Below are positions 1 through 10,215 of a DNA stretch of 64,000 nt, in pieces. Below the pieces are notes generated by a model. The model worked only from the letters and a program-made list of their open reading frames with translations, was not told where the DNA came from and did no database searches. Each line of letters opens with the position of its first letter. Within the stretch, counting starts at the first letter, position 1. This stretch comes from Isoetes taiwanensis (taxonomy: Eukaryota; Streptophyta; Lycopodiopsida; Isoetales; Isoetaceae), in NCBI GenBank assembly GCA_021234155.1, contig JAJEKV010000001.1, forward strand, positions 30,458,177 to 30,522,176. The letters are read 5' to 3'. The translations under genes were made by a program, and so were the position numbers.

Positions 1-380
1 AGGAGTAAACCACATGGCATCATGCCTTAACTTTAAAGGAAGCTGTACATTCCACTCAGCCATAAGATCAGAAACCACCACGATTGAGTTTTACATTTCT
101 GTATGAGATATGCAAATTTCCTCCATTCTACAAGATGTACATTTTTGCAAATTGAGGCATAAATATCTGTCTCGTAATTTTAAAACACATTATCTCTAAA
201 CTAATGGTATCAAATCCATGAAGAAGAAAATGATCGCCTTCAACCAAAGCATGTGGACAAGATTCTATTCTACACATAACTGTGTCATTATTAATATTCA
301 TAAGCTACAACTATTTGCTTCGAAGACTTCCTTATAATGGATATTCAAGAGGATACTGCAATGTAAAAAATTACATATGT

Positions 381-601
381 TTAAGCTTTATAAGAATTAG
401 AATTAGATTCTGTACGTTTCACAATAAGATCTACTGCAGCATTGGCTGAAGAAAAAGCACCATGAAAACTTTCTTTAAATGAAAAGTTCTCCAAATCTTC
501 TATCATTCTCATTAGAATATCAGCAACATCAACTTGTTTTTCGACCAGACATCGGTAATACACAGCTGCGCATCTCCTGATGATTTCCTCATTGGCTGGC
601 T
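381..601 (-). CDS. Probable 3'-terminal exon of an unrecognised host gene
   Basis: The minus strand reads from a possible AG acceptor at 602-603 through an open frame beginning PANEEIIRRCAAVYYRCL to a stop at 381. The peptide is alpha-helical and balanced in composition (motifs such as VDVADILMRMIEDLENF and FHGAFSSANAAVDLIV), unlike the repeat-derived frames around it. It lies downstream, on the same strand, of the exon at 986-1559 and of those at 4894-6605, so I infer one gene running right to left across 0.4-6.6 kb. I do not recognise the protein family and assign no function. Confidence 0.5.
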
Positions 602-985
602 CTAGACAGTACTATTGTCTAGCCAATCATGCAAAGCTTCTTTTAACCATTCGGCTTCCTAAATTAAAGGCCACATTTGGACAAAGCAAATAAGTTAAAG
701 ACAAGGCCAAGTATGCAATACTTTAAAAAAAAAAACGACGTGCGAGCACAAACATTCCAATCCCAAGAACATGCATAAGGGATGTTTTATATCTAAGTGT
801 TGCATGCTTATAACACGTACTTACATTCCAGGAATCTATACTCACAAAAACTTTAATAGCTAATCGTCTAATAGTTAACTTCCCTCATTCCAGTATTTTG
901 TAGTGACCTACATATTTGATAACAATATGTACACAGTGACATCATCTGGCTCTATTTGCAACAAACACTGTGCAATGTGTCTTCC

Positions 986-1559
986 TCATCGAACGTTTAA
1001 GTGGATTCTGCATGATGTAGGTTGCCAAACCCATCTGCCTTCCTGGCCAGAAATCCCTGCAGGACATTCTGCCAGTTCAAATTGGGGGCGCACAAAGGTG
1101 CTACTCATATGCAAAGGGACAGACTGTGTGCCATCTACCACACGGGTAGGTGAGCCTGAATGTGCACTTGTAATGGAAAGTTTGGAGCTGCCACTCTCTG
1201 ATGCTCCTGATCCATAATTTTTGAGAAAACCTGAAACTGTGGACTCTGTTGGGGTATCTTTTGTACACAAAACTGTCGTTGTTGACATTTTTGCTTGACA
1301 TTTTTGCTGGTGAAGTTCTGTTGTCTGATGTTTTACTGGAAATCCAGAACTAGTGGTTGAAAAAGTTTTACTGGAAATCCAGAACTAGTGGTTGAAAAAG
1401 TCGAACTCAGGAACTTGGGTAAAAGCTTATGGCTTGTTTGCTCCTGCTCTGATTTTGAGGGAGAGTCTGCAGAATGTTGCGACTGATTGTCCTGCTCTGA
1501 ATCAGCAACTTCAAGCTTTTCCATAAAAGGCAAAGTTTTCCTGTGCTTGACATGATCAT
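986..1559 (-). pseudogene. Host exon disrupted by a 35-bp tandem duplication
   Basis: The minus strand has an AG acceptor at 1560-1561 followed by a long Ser/Thr/Gln-rich frame (DDHVKHRKTLPFMEKLEVA...). The frame runs to 1366, where a perfect 35-bp tandem duplication (1331-1365 and 1366-1400) shifts it and leads to a stop. On the other side of the duplication a second frame, from about 1330 down to 986, continues with the same character (FLKNYGSGASESG, GRWVWQPTSCRI). Counting only one repeat copy, the two frames are continuous. This is therefore one exon of about 190 codons broken by the duplication, or the duplication is an assembly error. It has no recognisable domain. It probably belongs to the minus-strand gene whose other exons are at 381-601 and 4894-6605. 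Confidence 0.5.
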
Positions 1560-1913
1560 CTGTACAGAGAAATTCAATTAACCCAACAGTCCTCAACATT
1601 CAGAAGCCATTTAGAGAAAAACTTAGAGAAGAAACTTACTCTCAGGAGCTAGAGATGCTTCAATGTAAGGTAACAAGCCTTTTCTTAATCTAGTACTCTG
1701 CAGGGCATCGGAGGACCTGAGCAAAGAGCTGGAATTGTGGTCTTTATTAGATCATCAGTTAGACCTGGAATATTTAAGGGACATGAAGATTTGAGAGAAT
1801 GCACTCTATTCTAGTGTTAGAAAGAAAACTCAATGAAGTGGCACTAAACATGATCTCATTTTTTAGTAAACTGACCATTTCCTGGCATTGTGACTTAGCA
1901 TCCGCTTCACACT

Positions 1914-2093
1914 TGTTAGAGATGACGTGACATGTCACTACTCTTAGATGACTAGGCATGCCACATATGTTGCTGACATGGCTCTTCTATAAAGCCATAG
2001 TCATGCTTTATAGTTCTTTATCCAGTTTACTCATAGCCTAGCTATATCGCGTATCTCTTTCATTCTAGCATACATGCATACAGGGTTTCTTCA
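1914..2093 (+). repeat. 5' LTR of the TR-GAG element
   Basis: The LTR runs from TG at 1914 to CA at 2093, directly before the primer-binding site. It matches 4642-4810 almost base for base up to ACATGCATAC. Near its middle it contains CTATAAAG (about 1986-1993), a plausible TATA element. Confidence 0.85.
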
Positions 2094-2106
2094 TGGTATC
2101 AGAGCC
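2094..2106 (+). promoter_or_regulatory. Primer-binding site, initiator tRNA-Met type
   Basis: TGGTATCAGAGCC is the standard plant retrotransposon primer-binding site complementary to the 3' end of initiator tRNA-Met, and it immediately follows the 5' LTR. Confidence 0.9.
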
Positions 2107-2639
2107 AGAATGCAGGATGAGATGAGTGCCGGAGTATAGCAGGTGGGATCAGAACGTGGTATCGGGTCTGATCAGAGGAACTGGCATCATCTTTCTTGCC
2201 TTGTGCAAGAGTTAGTCTAGAACGGGTCTAGAACGTGCTGCGGGTCTAGGACGGGTCTAGAATGAAAGCTCGAGAAATCTCTGCAAAGATTCTGCTAATC
2301 TTGCAAGATTCTTCGTCTGGTTAGGTCTACTTCTTGCTACGGTTTGCAAGCAAGGGTCGGATCTGGAGTTTATAGTCACATCTGATGTTAAGAAGAAGAG
2401 ATTCAGTTGTGTAGTTTGGACGCGCATCTGAGGCGTCTGGAAGACTCGTGAGAGAATATTTTGCAGACGGATTTGTGCCATATGGCGAAATCGGCAGTAG
2501 AATTTGTAACGTCGGAGACATATTACATGGCTATTTTGGTTCGTGGCTTACTTGGAATACAAGAAAAAGGTGCATACTATTTTTGTTGATCCGGTAAATA
2601 AAAACCTAAAAAGGGCAGTGATACGCTGGAAAACGGATA

Positions 2640-4589
2640 TTGGTGGATCTGAAGATCTGGAGTCTCCTTTTATTGAATGGCGACAAATCTAGGCTTTGCC
2701 TAGATGGAATGGCAACTTGGTCGAATCATGTTTCATATACGACTGTTTTAAAGGAAAGTAAAAAGTCTGCATGCTCTATTTTGGAACAGGATGATTCAGG
2801 ATATTTCGTTGGTTATTTAGGGATACTCCTGGCAAAAGCACAGAGATTTGGAGTTTGTTCCTTGGAAGTCATCAAATCCCTGATCATCAAGATTTGTGTG
2901 AGATTTCTTCCTTCTTGCTACGCTTCAGTCTTGTCAGACTTGTGCTATTGTAGATGTGATATAACTGTGTTGCTAGAGAATCTAATCATGGTCTATTTTA
3001 ATTCTGAGTCTGCTAGGCAGCTTTATCAGATTATAGCTCCTTTGAAAGGTAAGATTTTAACCATTCATAACTACGAAGAATGGAGATCTCAAATGACCTG
3101 GTCATTGATATCCCAAGGCATGTGGCATGTTGTCGGAGGAAATAATCTTTTAGCTACTCTTGATGAAGAAGACGCAGTTTACAGATCTATAATGTTGACC
3201 ATTGATGCTACTTTACAATCAAGGGTTTTGCAAAGATCATTCCTTACTGCCAAGGAGTTGTGGGATTATCTAAGGTTTCAATTTGGACAGAGCCATGACC
3301 AAGACTTACGTCATGCTAATTATTCCCTTCCACTTGGTGATGCTAGGGATGAGGTTGCAATTATGGCAGCCATGATAGCTGACACGGATGTTCATCAAGA
3401 AGATATTCCTGATACATTTTGCCATGATGATTATAAAATTGTGGAAAACCTTGGAGAAGGGCAAGCTGCACGGATCAAACAAGAGCATACTATGTCTAAT
3501 GAAGATAATGTTCACAATATTAGTCCATCTTCTATGATCCAAATTTCATTCGACATAGCAGATTATGCTGTAACAGAGATGTTCTCGGAGTCTTCACCGC
3601 GGTATATTGCTCCTGTACCTGCTCTGCAGGGTGATCTGATTCAGGATATTTGCAATGAGATAGAAGACGAGCACATGGTAGTCTCATGTGAATGGAGTGC
3701 TGATTTTTCCGAACAAGGTATACTTTCTGATCTTACCATGGACACAGCTGCTGATGTACCTCTAGGGTATATACGAGCTGCATGTTTTGAAAATGACCAC
3801 AAGTTTACATTGCAAAGTGCTTCAGAAGAATTAAAATTAGCATCCTTTTCAATGGATCATAAGCAATTTCATATTAAAGAGGAACAGATTTCTAAGTTTC
3901 CTTGGGTTGATCTTCATGCTACCCTTCCTAAATTTGGTTCTATTATGGCTCACATTTGTACTCAGCAGCTAGGATTACCGTGTTCACATGATGGAAGGTT
4001 GGAGGATCATCCTAACTTGACTGACTGTTTGGGATATGTGCCTCATTATGATGTTGGCGAATCGAACAAGATGTCGAAAATTAGCTACAGTTGTAAGCAT
4101 AAACAGAATCAAGTTTTATTTGATCTTCACAATTCTGTATTTCTAAAGAGAGATGATATGGTTTCTGACAGAAGTGCATTAGGAGCACAGCTTCTAAAGC
4201 AATCACTAACACTTGGTATGGTTGGGTTACCTAAGGAGTGTTACGAGTTACAAGTGCTACCTTTTATGGCGGAAAGATGTTCAAACTGTCAAGTAAAAAC
4301 ATTCACTGCTGAGAGTGTTGTTAGTTGTACATGTTTCCAGGATTCAGCAGGGCATTTACATGGGTTTAACCTTGGGTTGAAGGCTGAGTATGGTTTATTA
4401 CAGAGACAAAAGAAGTTGTTTTATACCGTTCCTTGTATTTTCTGGAAAAGGGAATGGTACAGAGGCCGGATGTTATGGTTTAGCATCAACATCAAGTGGC
4501 AGCCATGGTTACTTCTGTGGTTGAATTTGCTTCATATGCTGAATTCCTTCCAGGCAGCGTTATATCTCAGGGGGGATACTTTGCATTAG
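2640..4589 (+). CDS. 649-residue Gag-like protein of the TR-GAG element
   Basis: The ORF fills most of the interior of the element at 1914-4810. Around residues 130-215 it carries the layout of the copia Gag (UBN2/DUF4219-like) domain: a NYEEWRSQMTWSLISQGMW block, then a YRSIMLTIDATLQSRVL block, then AKELWDYLRFQFG. These correspond to the 'K-NY-W' and 'A-E-W--L---F' signatures of copia Gag. I see no CCHC zinc knuckle, no protease DTG motif, no integrase and no RT. The remaining 430 residues are acidic and not recognisable to me. An intact 1.95-kb frame between nearly identical LTRs suggests the element moved recently, presumably with partner-encoded enzymes. The upstream end of the ORF may include non-coding leader, since Met-24 and Met-116 are alternative starts. 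Confidence 0.75.
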   Translation: MVDLKIWSLLLLNGDKSRLCLDGMATWSNHVSYTTVLKESKKSACSILEQDDSGYFVGYLGILLAKAQRFGVCSLEVIKSLIIKICVRFLPSCYASVLSDLCYCRCDITVLLENLIMVYFNSESARQLYQIIAPLKGKILTIHNYEEWRSQMTWSLISQGMWHVVGGNNLLATLDEEDAVYRSIMLTIDATLQSRVLQRSFLTAKELWDYLRFQFGQSHDQDLRHANYSLPLGDARDEVAIMAAMIADTDVHQEDIPDTFCHDDYKIVENLGEGQAARIKQEHTMSNEDNVHNISPSSMIQISFDIADYAVTEMFSESSPRYIAPVPALQGDLIQDICNEIEDEHMVVSCEWSADFSEQGILSDLTMDTAADVPLGYIRAACFENDHKFTLQSASEELKLASFSMDHKQFHIKEEQISKFPWVDLHATLPKFGSIMAHICTQQLGLPCSHDGRLEDHPNLTDCLGYVPHYDVGESNKMSKISYSCKHKQNQVLFDLHNSVFLKRDDMVSDRSALGAQLLKQSLTLGMVGLPKECYELQVLPFMAERCSNCQVKTFTAESVVSCTCFQDSAGHLHGFNLGLKAEYGLLQRQKKLFYTVPCIFWKREWYRGRMLWFSINIKWQPWLLLWLNLLHMLNSFQAALYLRGDTLH

Positions 4590-4627
4590 TAGTTCTCGTT
4601 TTGTTCTCAATATTTTGGGTCATGCTA

Positions 4628-4641
4628 GTCATCAGGGGGGA
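4628..4641 (+). promoter_or_regulatory. Polypurine tract
   Basis: GTCATCAGGGGGGA directly abuts the TG of the right LTR, the expected position and composition for the plus-strand priming site. A similar tract (CTCAGGGGGGATAC) lies about 60 bases upstream. Confidence 0.8.
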
Positions 4642-4810
4642 TGTTAGAGAATGACGTGACATGTCACTACTCTTAGATGACTAGGCATGCCACATATGTT
4701 GCTGACATGGCTCTTCTATAAAGCCATAGTCATGCTTTATAGTTCTTTATCCAGTTTACTCATAGCCTAGCTATATCGCGTATCTCTTTCATTCTAGCAT
4801 ACATGCATAC
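4642..4810 (+). repeat. 3' LTR of the TR-GAG element
   Basis: The repeat matches 1914-2081 with a one-base difference near the start. It stops 12 bases short of the 5' copy, after which unrelated (host) sequence begins with TTTAGCCC. Confidence 0.85.
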
Positions 4811-4893
4811 TTTAGCCCAATTTTACTCTTTCTACAAATTGAAGTACAAAAGAGAACTTTTCAAGTTGTGGTTTAAAACAACAAATATAGTAC

Positions 4894-5456
4894 CTTCCAG
4901 TTTCAGTATCCTTAAGATTCAAAAGATGAGCAATGCTGGCAAGGGTTTGAGTTGTTGTAACTCCATTTTAAGATAAGTTCACGAACTCTGGCAGGTTGTG
5001 TCAATAAATTTGTTCTAGAAACTAAAAAAATCGTTTTCAAGGTAATGGCAAAAGTCTTTTTAACACCTACATTTGCAAAATTCACATACCTTGAAGGCGG
5101 AATTCTGCTATCGCATATCAGAAGCCACGGTACCAGCCATGTGAGTTCAATTCTGGGATATGGTGGCCAAGCTGTGAGGGTGAGCCATGGACTGGGAATG
5201 TATTCAAACTCTGGCACATCCTTTCCTTCTCCCTGCTTTACAAAATGAGAAATCTATGTGACAATCTAGAACAAACCATTTTATTTCCAAACAATCTTCG
5301 TTGCCAGCTTTCATTTCGAAGCCGTTGCATTGGTAGATCGTATCTAGCAGTTCCGCCCTGTGTCACCTCCTGCTGAAGCACTAATGAATAAGTCATGCAG
5401 ACTCTGATGAAGGCTTTTTCACTCATGACCCATTTCCTATAATGCCTTTTGGAATT
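4894..5456 (-). CDS. Three phase-consistent exons of the unrecognised minus-strand host gene
   Basis: On the minus strand, a first exon (about 5456-5277, ...LQQEVTQGGTARYDLPMQRL...) ends in ATG before a GTTTGT donor. A second exon (5232-5090, GEGKDVPEFEYIPSPWLTL...) lies between a TTTGTAAAGCAG acceptor and a GTATGTG donor. A third exon (4935-4894, SIAHLLNLKDTETG) lies between a CCAG acceptor and a GTACTA donor. The reading phase is preserved across both junctions, and exon composition differs sharply from the AT-rich introns. This strongly suggests a real gene. I do not recognise the product; it is rich in aromatic and proline residues with no obvious membrane segment. The next downstream exons would be those at 986-1559 and 381-601, beyond the copia insertion. 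Confidence 0.65.
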
Positions 5457-5970
5457 CGCACTAGTCAGAAGCAGGTTAGCATTAGAAAAAGCCGGACATC
5501 CCATGCTTCCACGATTACATTTGATGGCACAATTACACAGTGGGATTCATGGCATGCAGCCGGATTCATGGCCAATAGCCCGACAACCAATAGACGACTG
5601 CCTTGCTGCTGTCCTACTCCAAGCCGACTCGACTTAGAAAAAAGCCGGACAGCTTTGGCTATGGCGGCCCTTGAAGCACACAGCATAGCATGAAACTTCA
5701 TTCCGGTTAGGCGGTTCTAACAGCACCATTCGGCAACGGGGCTGACCGCCAGTTTACTGGCAGCAGCCAGTTTAGAGCAGTCACCAGAATATCCTAGGCA
5801 TATACCAGCATATACCTGGATATTCCACAAACCCACATAAACAAGGGTTTGCCCCCCTAGGGGCAACCCAAAAAGGTGTTATCGCACAGTGGGTTGCCCA
5901 CTAGAAATATGTACGGACTATTGGAACAAAGACTCTCTTTCATTGAACTGAATTCGACAATGGAATTAAA
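5457..5970. repeat. Unassigned repeat-like insertion in a host intron
   Basis: The segment differs from the flanking exons: it is richer in GC, with repeated AAAGCCGGACA motifs (about 5493 and 5642). Its end resembles the 3' end of a plant LTR (GACTCTCTTTCATTGAACTGAATTCGACA). The 7-mer GAATTCG occurs at about 5451 and again at about 5958 and might be a target duplication. I could not find a matching LTR partner or terminal repeats, so its class is open. Confidence 0.3.
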
Positions 5971-6500
5971 ATCATGACAACACTTAACATGTCTATGCAT
6001 TTAAGCTAATTAGGATCGATATTCACCAACAAAAGAGGACTTGTAACGTAAGGAGCAGATGGAAGCATACCATGGAAGCTACATAAATCTGGTGCAAACA
6101 ATCAGTAAGATGGCAATTTCTTTTTATAAAAAGTGGCACTGCAAAGTTTTCTTTTTTTTCATAAGAAGTGGACAGACCTTTAAGGAACTGGAACCTTCAT
6201 ATTACCTAAAACCATAAGCAAAGGCACTAGACCGGTGAATATAATAACGAAGCACTCACAACTACCTACTGTCTATGAAGATTTGACAGTTCTAATGCAT
6301 GCAAAAGCCTCTTAGAAATCCTGAAGTGAAGGAACAAGTTATTCTAGGAGATAAATTTGAAGAGCTACACCAAAGAGATCATGACATTTACCTGTTGATT
6401 TTTGCATTGACAAACTATACTAGAGTGCGCAGATACAATTAGTTATACAGTCTCTTACATGCATCAAGAGGGATGGCATGGTCTGGGTTCTCATTCTAAC

Positions 6501-6605
6501 CTGAGTCCAGAGTCCGATTTGCGAATACAGTGTGGAAGCCATAGCAGACATGCTTATTGTAAGCATTTGCTTCTTGAAAATGAATGTCTTAAGATCTCCA
6601 GTCAT
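6501..6605 (-). CDS. Possible first coding exon of the minus-strand host gene
   Basis: An ATG at 6605 opens a 35-codon frame (MTGDLKTFIFKKQMLTI...) ending at CAG before GTTAGAATG, a good donor. In-frame stops precede the ATG, which would suit a first coding exon. It lies upstream of the exon at about 5456-5277 on the same strand. Support is only the splice signal and position. Confidence 0.3.
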
Positions 6606-6825
6606 GCTTCATTATAATTTGACTGAATTGTAAAAATGATTTGCAGGAAGGGGAAATTTTGCATTCTTAAGAATGGCAGGAGATGATGCCTCTCCTTCGC
6701 AACAGTCTTTTGCATCGCAAGCTTCCTCCGCTTTGAGGTTAAGCCCATCACAACATGGAAATCCTGCATCAAATACTTCTACTACATTATCACAAAGGAA
6801 GCCAACCTACCAGTTATAGAAGAAA
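6606..6825. other. Host-like unique sequence with two open frames
   Basis: Both strands have short codon-balanced frames here: plus from ATG 6674 (MAGDDASPSQQSFASQASS...) and minus from about 6820 (GLNLKAEEACDAKDCCEGEA). One may be a small exon, but no splice signals let me choose. The LTR-like sequence begins at about 6825. Confidence 0.25.
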
Positions 6826-7327
6826 GCTTTCTGGATGGATTTTCATTAAATAGGACATCATACAGCAAATTCAATCAATCCCAAGCTCTGAAGTCTTGGG
6901 CACAAGGTCGAGCATGAAGAAATAGAGATATTCTAGCAATTCTACCTCATAAATCCATGTTTTTTGTGGCAAAAAAGGTAGATTCAAGCAGTAAATGATC
7001 AATCCGAAAGCTACCACAGGTGCGCAAGTCGATCTAGTCGCCCAAAGCCTTCCAAAATTCTTTGTTGCAAAATCCCCTTTTTAACATCCCATGTTTTAGT
7101 CCAAATCTTGCAAGGATCCGAGGTTTTCTTTTGTTTTTAGTGCTCCTTAGACTTCCTTGGCATGATCCCGTAGACTATGATTAAGGCTCCCAATCTGCTA
7201 AAAAATCCAATTCTTGACATTCGCTGTTTTTAGGTTCTTCAAAAACTCGCGATAGACGGGTGACACGCGCATGGTGAGGTGGATAGTTTTGGTGATGATG
7301 TGGACACATTTCATGATGGGGTGGATA

Positions 7328-8352
7328 CAGTGCTCGAATTTGACGATCCGCCCTTAATTTTCCAAGGACGGGCCAAATAATTTTGCACCTTTCGCGTGAC
7401 AGGAAGTTCCTAAATTCAAGCCTTTCAAATGCAATAAAAAAATTTAAAATGACAGAAACCAGTTTTTTCCCTCAAAAACATAGATAGATACATAAAACAA
7501 AGCATATATCCATTATAAGTTCATCAAATACATAATGAAGTTCTTACATAGATACTATTGAAATAAAAAATAATAGTTTAAAGTTTAAAATCAATCACAA
7601 AAACTTATTCAAGTGGCATTTCTCTCCTTTGCTTTGCTTCATACCAATCCCTATAACATGCTTGCCAATCTATGCTTTCAAATGGTTCATTCCACAATGA
7701 TACACACATTGTGGCGTCAAGAGTTTCTAAGTTCATGCTCGATCTTAATAGCATTTTGACGAGAGAAACCTCTCTCGCAAGAGGCCATGCTTCCAGGAAT
7801 GACCATACAACATTGCCAATTCTGAATCCTAGCAAGAAGCAAGAACTTTCTGATTCTAAATCTCTTATCTTAGGCGGGCAATTGTGAATCTCTGATCTTA
7901 GGCGGGCATTGGGCGGGAGGGCGGCAATGCGGCATCAAGATTCCAGGAAAATTTTTTTGAATTATATTAGCATAGATTAGATTTAGGTTCGTTGGTTGGT
8001 TTGGTAGTTGTTAATAACTATAATGTATAAGAGGTTAAAAAAAGGGGATGGATTGGTGGGGGAAAAATCATTGGAAATTTCGTGGGATGTGTTGTAAATT
8101 TATATTATATTAATGTATAGAGGTGTATTGTATAGAGATATTATAAATTTATAAAAATATATAGCAAAACAAATGACGGCATTTCTCTATTCCTAGCCTT
8201 TCAAACGACGAGTATGTCTTCTAGTTGCCCTTCCCCATGACGGGCGATTGCCCAACTACGACCTTTCATTTGCCATACAGAAATTTTTTTCACCTGTTTT
8301 GACGGGCAAAAATCCAAAAAACAGGCATGAAAGCCGTCAAATTCGAGCCCTG
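7328..8352 (-). mobile_element. Internally deleted hAT transposon, 1025 bp
   Basis: The ends are inverted repeats of 18 bp with one mismatch: CAGTGCTCGAATTTGACG at 7328 and the complement of CAGGGCTCGAATTTGACG ending at 8352. The element is flanked by a perfect 8-bp direct repeat GGTGGATA (7320-7327 and 8353-8360). CA-starting termini with an 8-bp duplication are diagnostic of the hAT superfamily. Subterminal repeats such as GACGGGC occur near both ends. Inside, the minus strand retains a transposase C-terminal remnant, so this is a deletion derivative that cannot move by itself. Confidence 0.92.
7605..7862 (-). pseudogene. hAT transposase C-terminal remnant
   Basis: The minus-strand frame ends with a segment resembling the hAT dimerisation domain: LAREVSLVKMLLRSSM, then NLETLDATMCVSLW, then FESIDWQACYRDWYEAKQRR. 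In the family this is the region where a NER-F-L-K--LRS block precedes ETLDALM-I and a basic tail. Only about 80 codons remain and the catalytic DDE residues are absent, consistent with an internally deleted element. The assignment is supported by the TIRs and 8-bp target duplication around it. Confidence 0.65.
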
Positions 8353-9024
8353 GGTGGATAGCTTGATGAGGAATTTGACATTTGTGTTTTCATCACGTTC
8401 CTCAAAAAACAAAAAAAAAAAAACGAAAAAAAATCTTGCCTTTTCAAGCACATTGGATTTTTGGTATCACTTTGGCCAAAATTGATTGAATTTCTTGCAC
8501 TTTCTCATGAACGTGAGTGGATAATGGGTGTATAATGTGTTTTGACTAGGAAAACGGAACTTTGACAACTTTAGCTTTTGGGAAATGGCAATGGTGTATG
8601 GAAGAAGGGGAAAAATGTGAGATGCTTCTGAGTGGAATCAAGATGATTTAGCCTAGGGATTTGTGAGACGTGCTTTGGGAAATGGGCTTCATGCCAAAAG
8701 AACTTGGATCTAGAAACATGCCATTAAGGCTTAAGGGGTCTTCCAAACTTTGACAAAGGGGTCTTCAAATTTCAACTCCTATTTTCATGCATGTTCTACT
8801 TGAATCATAACCTTCTTGCAATGCCTACATGATGTCCAATCAATGTCCTCCCCTGTTTTTTCATCATAAGTGTCTTCTACAAGTCTTCAAAGATGGATGT
8901 CTTCAATGTTCTTGCTTGATCTGCTTATGCACACATATGTTGAACCAAATGTTAGGCAAAGGTGTAATTTATGCACATGGTTCTTCTATGCTGCCAAAAT
9001 GTGGCATCATACACCTCATCAATC

Positions 9025-9780
9025 TCCCCCATTTTGTCTTCTTCTCCCTTTTAACAACTTTTGTCTCTTCTTCAACAATAAGCACAAGTTGATCAAGGCT
9101 GTTAAATTGTAACAACAAACACAAATGGATCCGGGCCCTTGACATCTCCCCCTCCTCCCCCCCTCCTCCCCCTTCCCCTTGATCCGGACATTTAAAATGC
9201 AATTCTTCTATGTTGACTGGGTGCCAATTATCTAGTCAACAACAAGCCCACCTTTGGATCTTTGGCTTGTTTATAGACTTGAACTTAGCTCTTCAATAGC
9301 AGGTATCCTTGCCTATTAATCAAGGACATTAATGCAGCAACACTCTTGTCCATTCTAGTATATTTCTCTTAGTTGAGGTCCATTGCTTACTTGCAAACAC
9401 TATGGTTTGTCTTGCAAAATAGCTAGTCCTATGGCTTTCTTAGTGATATCAAATGGCATATTCAAATTTGGAGTCTTCGAAAGAGTAGCTTCACATATGG
9501 ATGTAATGAGGAAGTCAAAAGCCTTTTGATAATCGGGAGTCCATAAACAGGGATGAATTTGCTCTCATATTTGGAAAACTTACCTACTCTTGACAATTCG
9601 AAGCTGGGTTAATAATATGAGCAAAGTTAGGGATAGACATCCTAAGGAAACTAGTCATGCCAATAAAACTTTTCTCAATTCAGATTTTTTTTTTTTTTTT
9701 TTTTTGGGGGATGTACTTATTGATCGAATCTTTGGCTAAACTGGTAAACATTGGAAAATTATGTAATTTGTATAGTAAAA
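9025..9780. other. No gene recognised; C-rich and T-rich tracts
   Basis: This stretch has no convincing coding frame. It contains a pyrimidine tract of repeated CCCCTCCTCC units (about 9147-9180) and a long T run followed by GGGGG (about 9686-9710). On the minus strand its left edge is the interior side of the LTR ending at 9024, so part of it is probably degraded retrotransposon interior. Confidence 0.5.
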
Positions 9781-10215
9781 GTTGAAGGGGGGTCAATTAT
9801 AAAGTAGACACCAAAAAACTAAGGGGTCGAGATCTAGTTGTTAAAATTTAAGGGCTTAGATTTGAAGACAGGGGTAGTTGCAACAAAAATGCAAAAAAGG
9901 GGCAAGGATCAATGACATGGCACTATCAAGGGTGGAGATCTTCATCAAATCAAGGGCCAAAATTTATTGTGAAAAATATAAATATTTTGAAGAGACAAAC
10001 TCTTCTCCTATCCCCCTGATCCACGAACCTTGCAAGAGGGTGGTGTTGACCGGATTTTTGGCAAATGGAGGAGGGTCAATTATAAAGCCCAAATATTGTA
10101 AAGATCGAAGGCACCAAAAAATTAAAGGGCCTGGATCTAGTTGTTAAAATTTAAGGGCTTAGATTTGAGAACAAATGTGGTTGCAACAAAAATTCAAAAA
10201 AAGGGCAAGGATCAA
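9781..10215 (+). repeat. Dispersed repeat, duplicated locally and again at 13.85 kb
   Basis: Two diverged copies follow one another (about 9795-9905 and 10070-10205). Both contain GGGTCAATTATAAAG, GGATCTAGTTGTTAAAATTTAAGGGCTTAGATTTG in split form and GTTGCAACAAAAAT-CAAAAAA-GGGCAAGGATCA. The stretch 9905-10015, with AATGACATGGCACTATCAAGG and TTTATTGTGAAAAATATAAATATTTT, recurs at 13853-13950. No coding capacity or class is evident. Confidence 0.6.

Larger units (their letters stand above)
1914..4810 (+). mobile_element. Short copia-type LTR element with a gag-only ORF (TR-GAG type)
   Basis: Direct repeats of about 168 bp flank a 2.5-kb interior. The left LTR begins TGTTAGAGATGACG at 1914 and the right one TGTTAGAGAATGACG at 4642; over the shared length I see one indel. 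The interior starts with a primer-binding site and ends with a polypurine tract abutting the right LTR. The single long ORF has a copia Gag-like domain but no protease, integrase or RT, so the element must use enzymes supplied in trans. The right LTR lacks the last 12 bases seen in the left copy (AGGGTTTCTTCA), and I find no target duplication. It separates exons of the minus-strand host gene and so probably sits in an intron. Confidence 0.85.
6825..9024 (-). mobile_element. Old minus-strand LTR, interrupted by a hAT element
   Basis: Read on the minus strand from about 9024, the sequence matches the LTR family at 48200-50484 and 43203-45562 in order. First come the GAAGACATCCATCTTTGAAGAC and TTTGGAAGACCCC blocks, then the CATCA-rich upstream region (7250-7327), then the CTTTGGGCGACT and CTTGAATCTACC blocks (6950-7080). 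Divergence is substantial. Just upstream on the minus strand is a purine-rich AAAATGGGGGAGAT, a possible polypurine tract, followed by TGATGAGG, a possible LTR start at 9024. The hAT element at 7328-8352 sits inside this LTR. Confidence 0.6.

Noticed and set aside
903-1217. 104-codon plus-strand frame
   Set aside because: It overlaps the minus-strand exon at 986-1559, which has a splice acceptor and longer continuity.
5460-5970. Possible CACTA element starting CACTAGTCAG
   Set aside because: No inverted CTGACTAGTG end and no 3-bp duplication were found.
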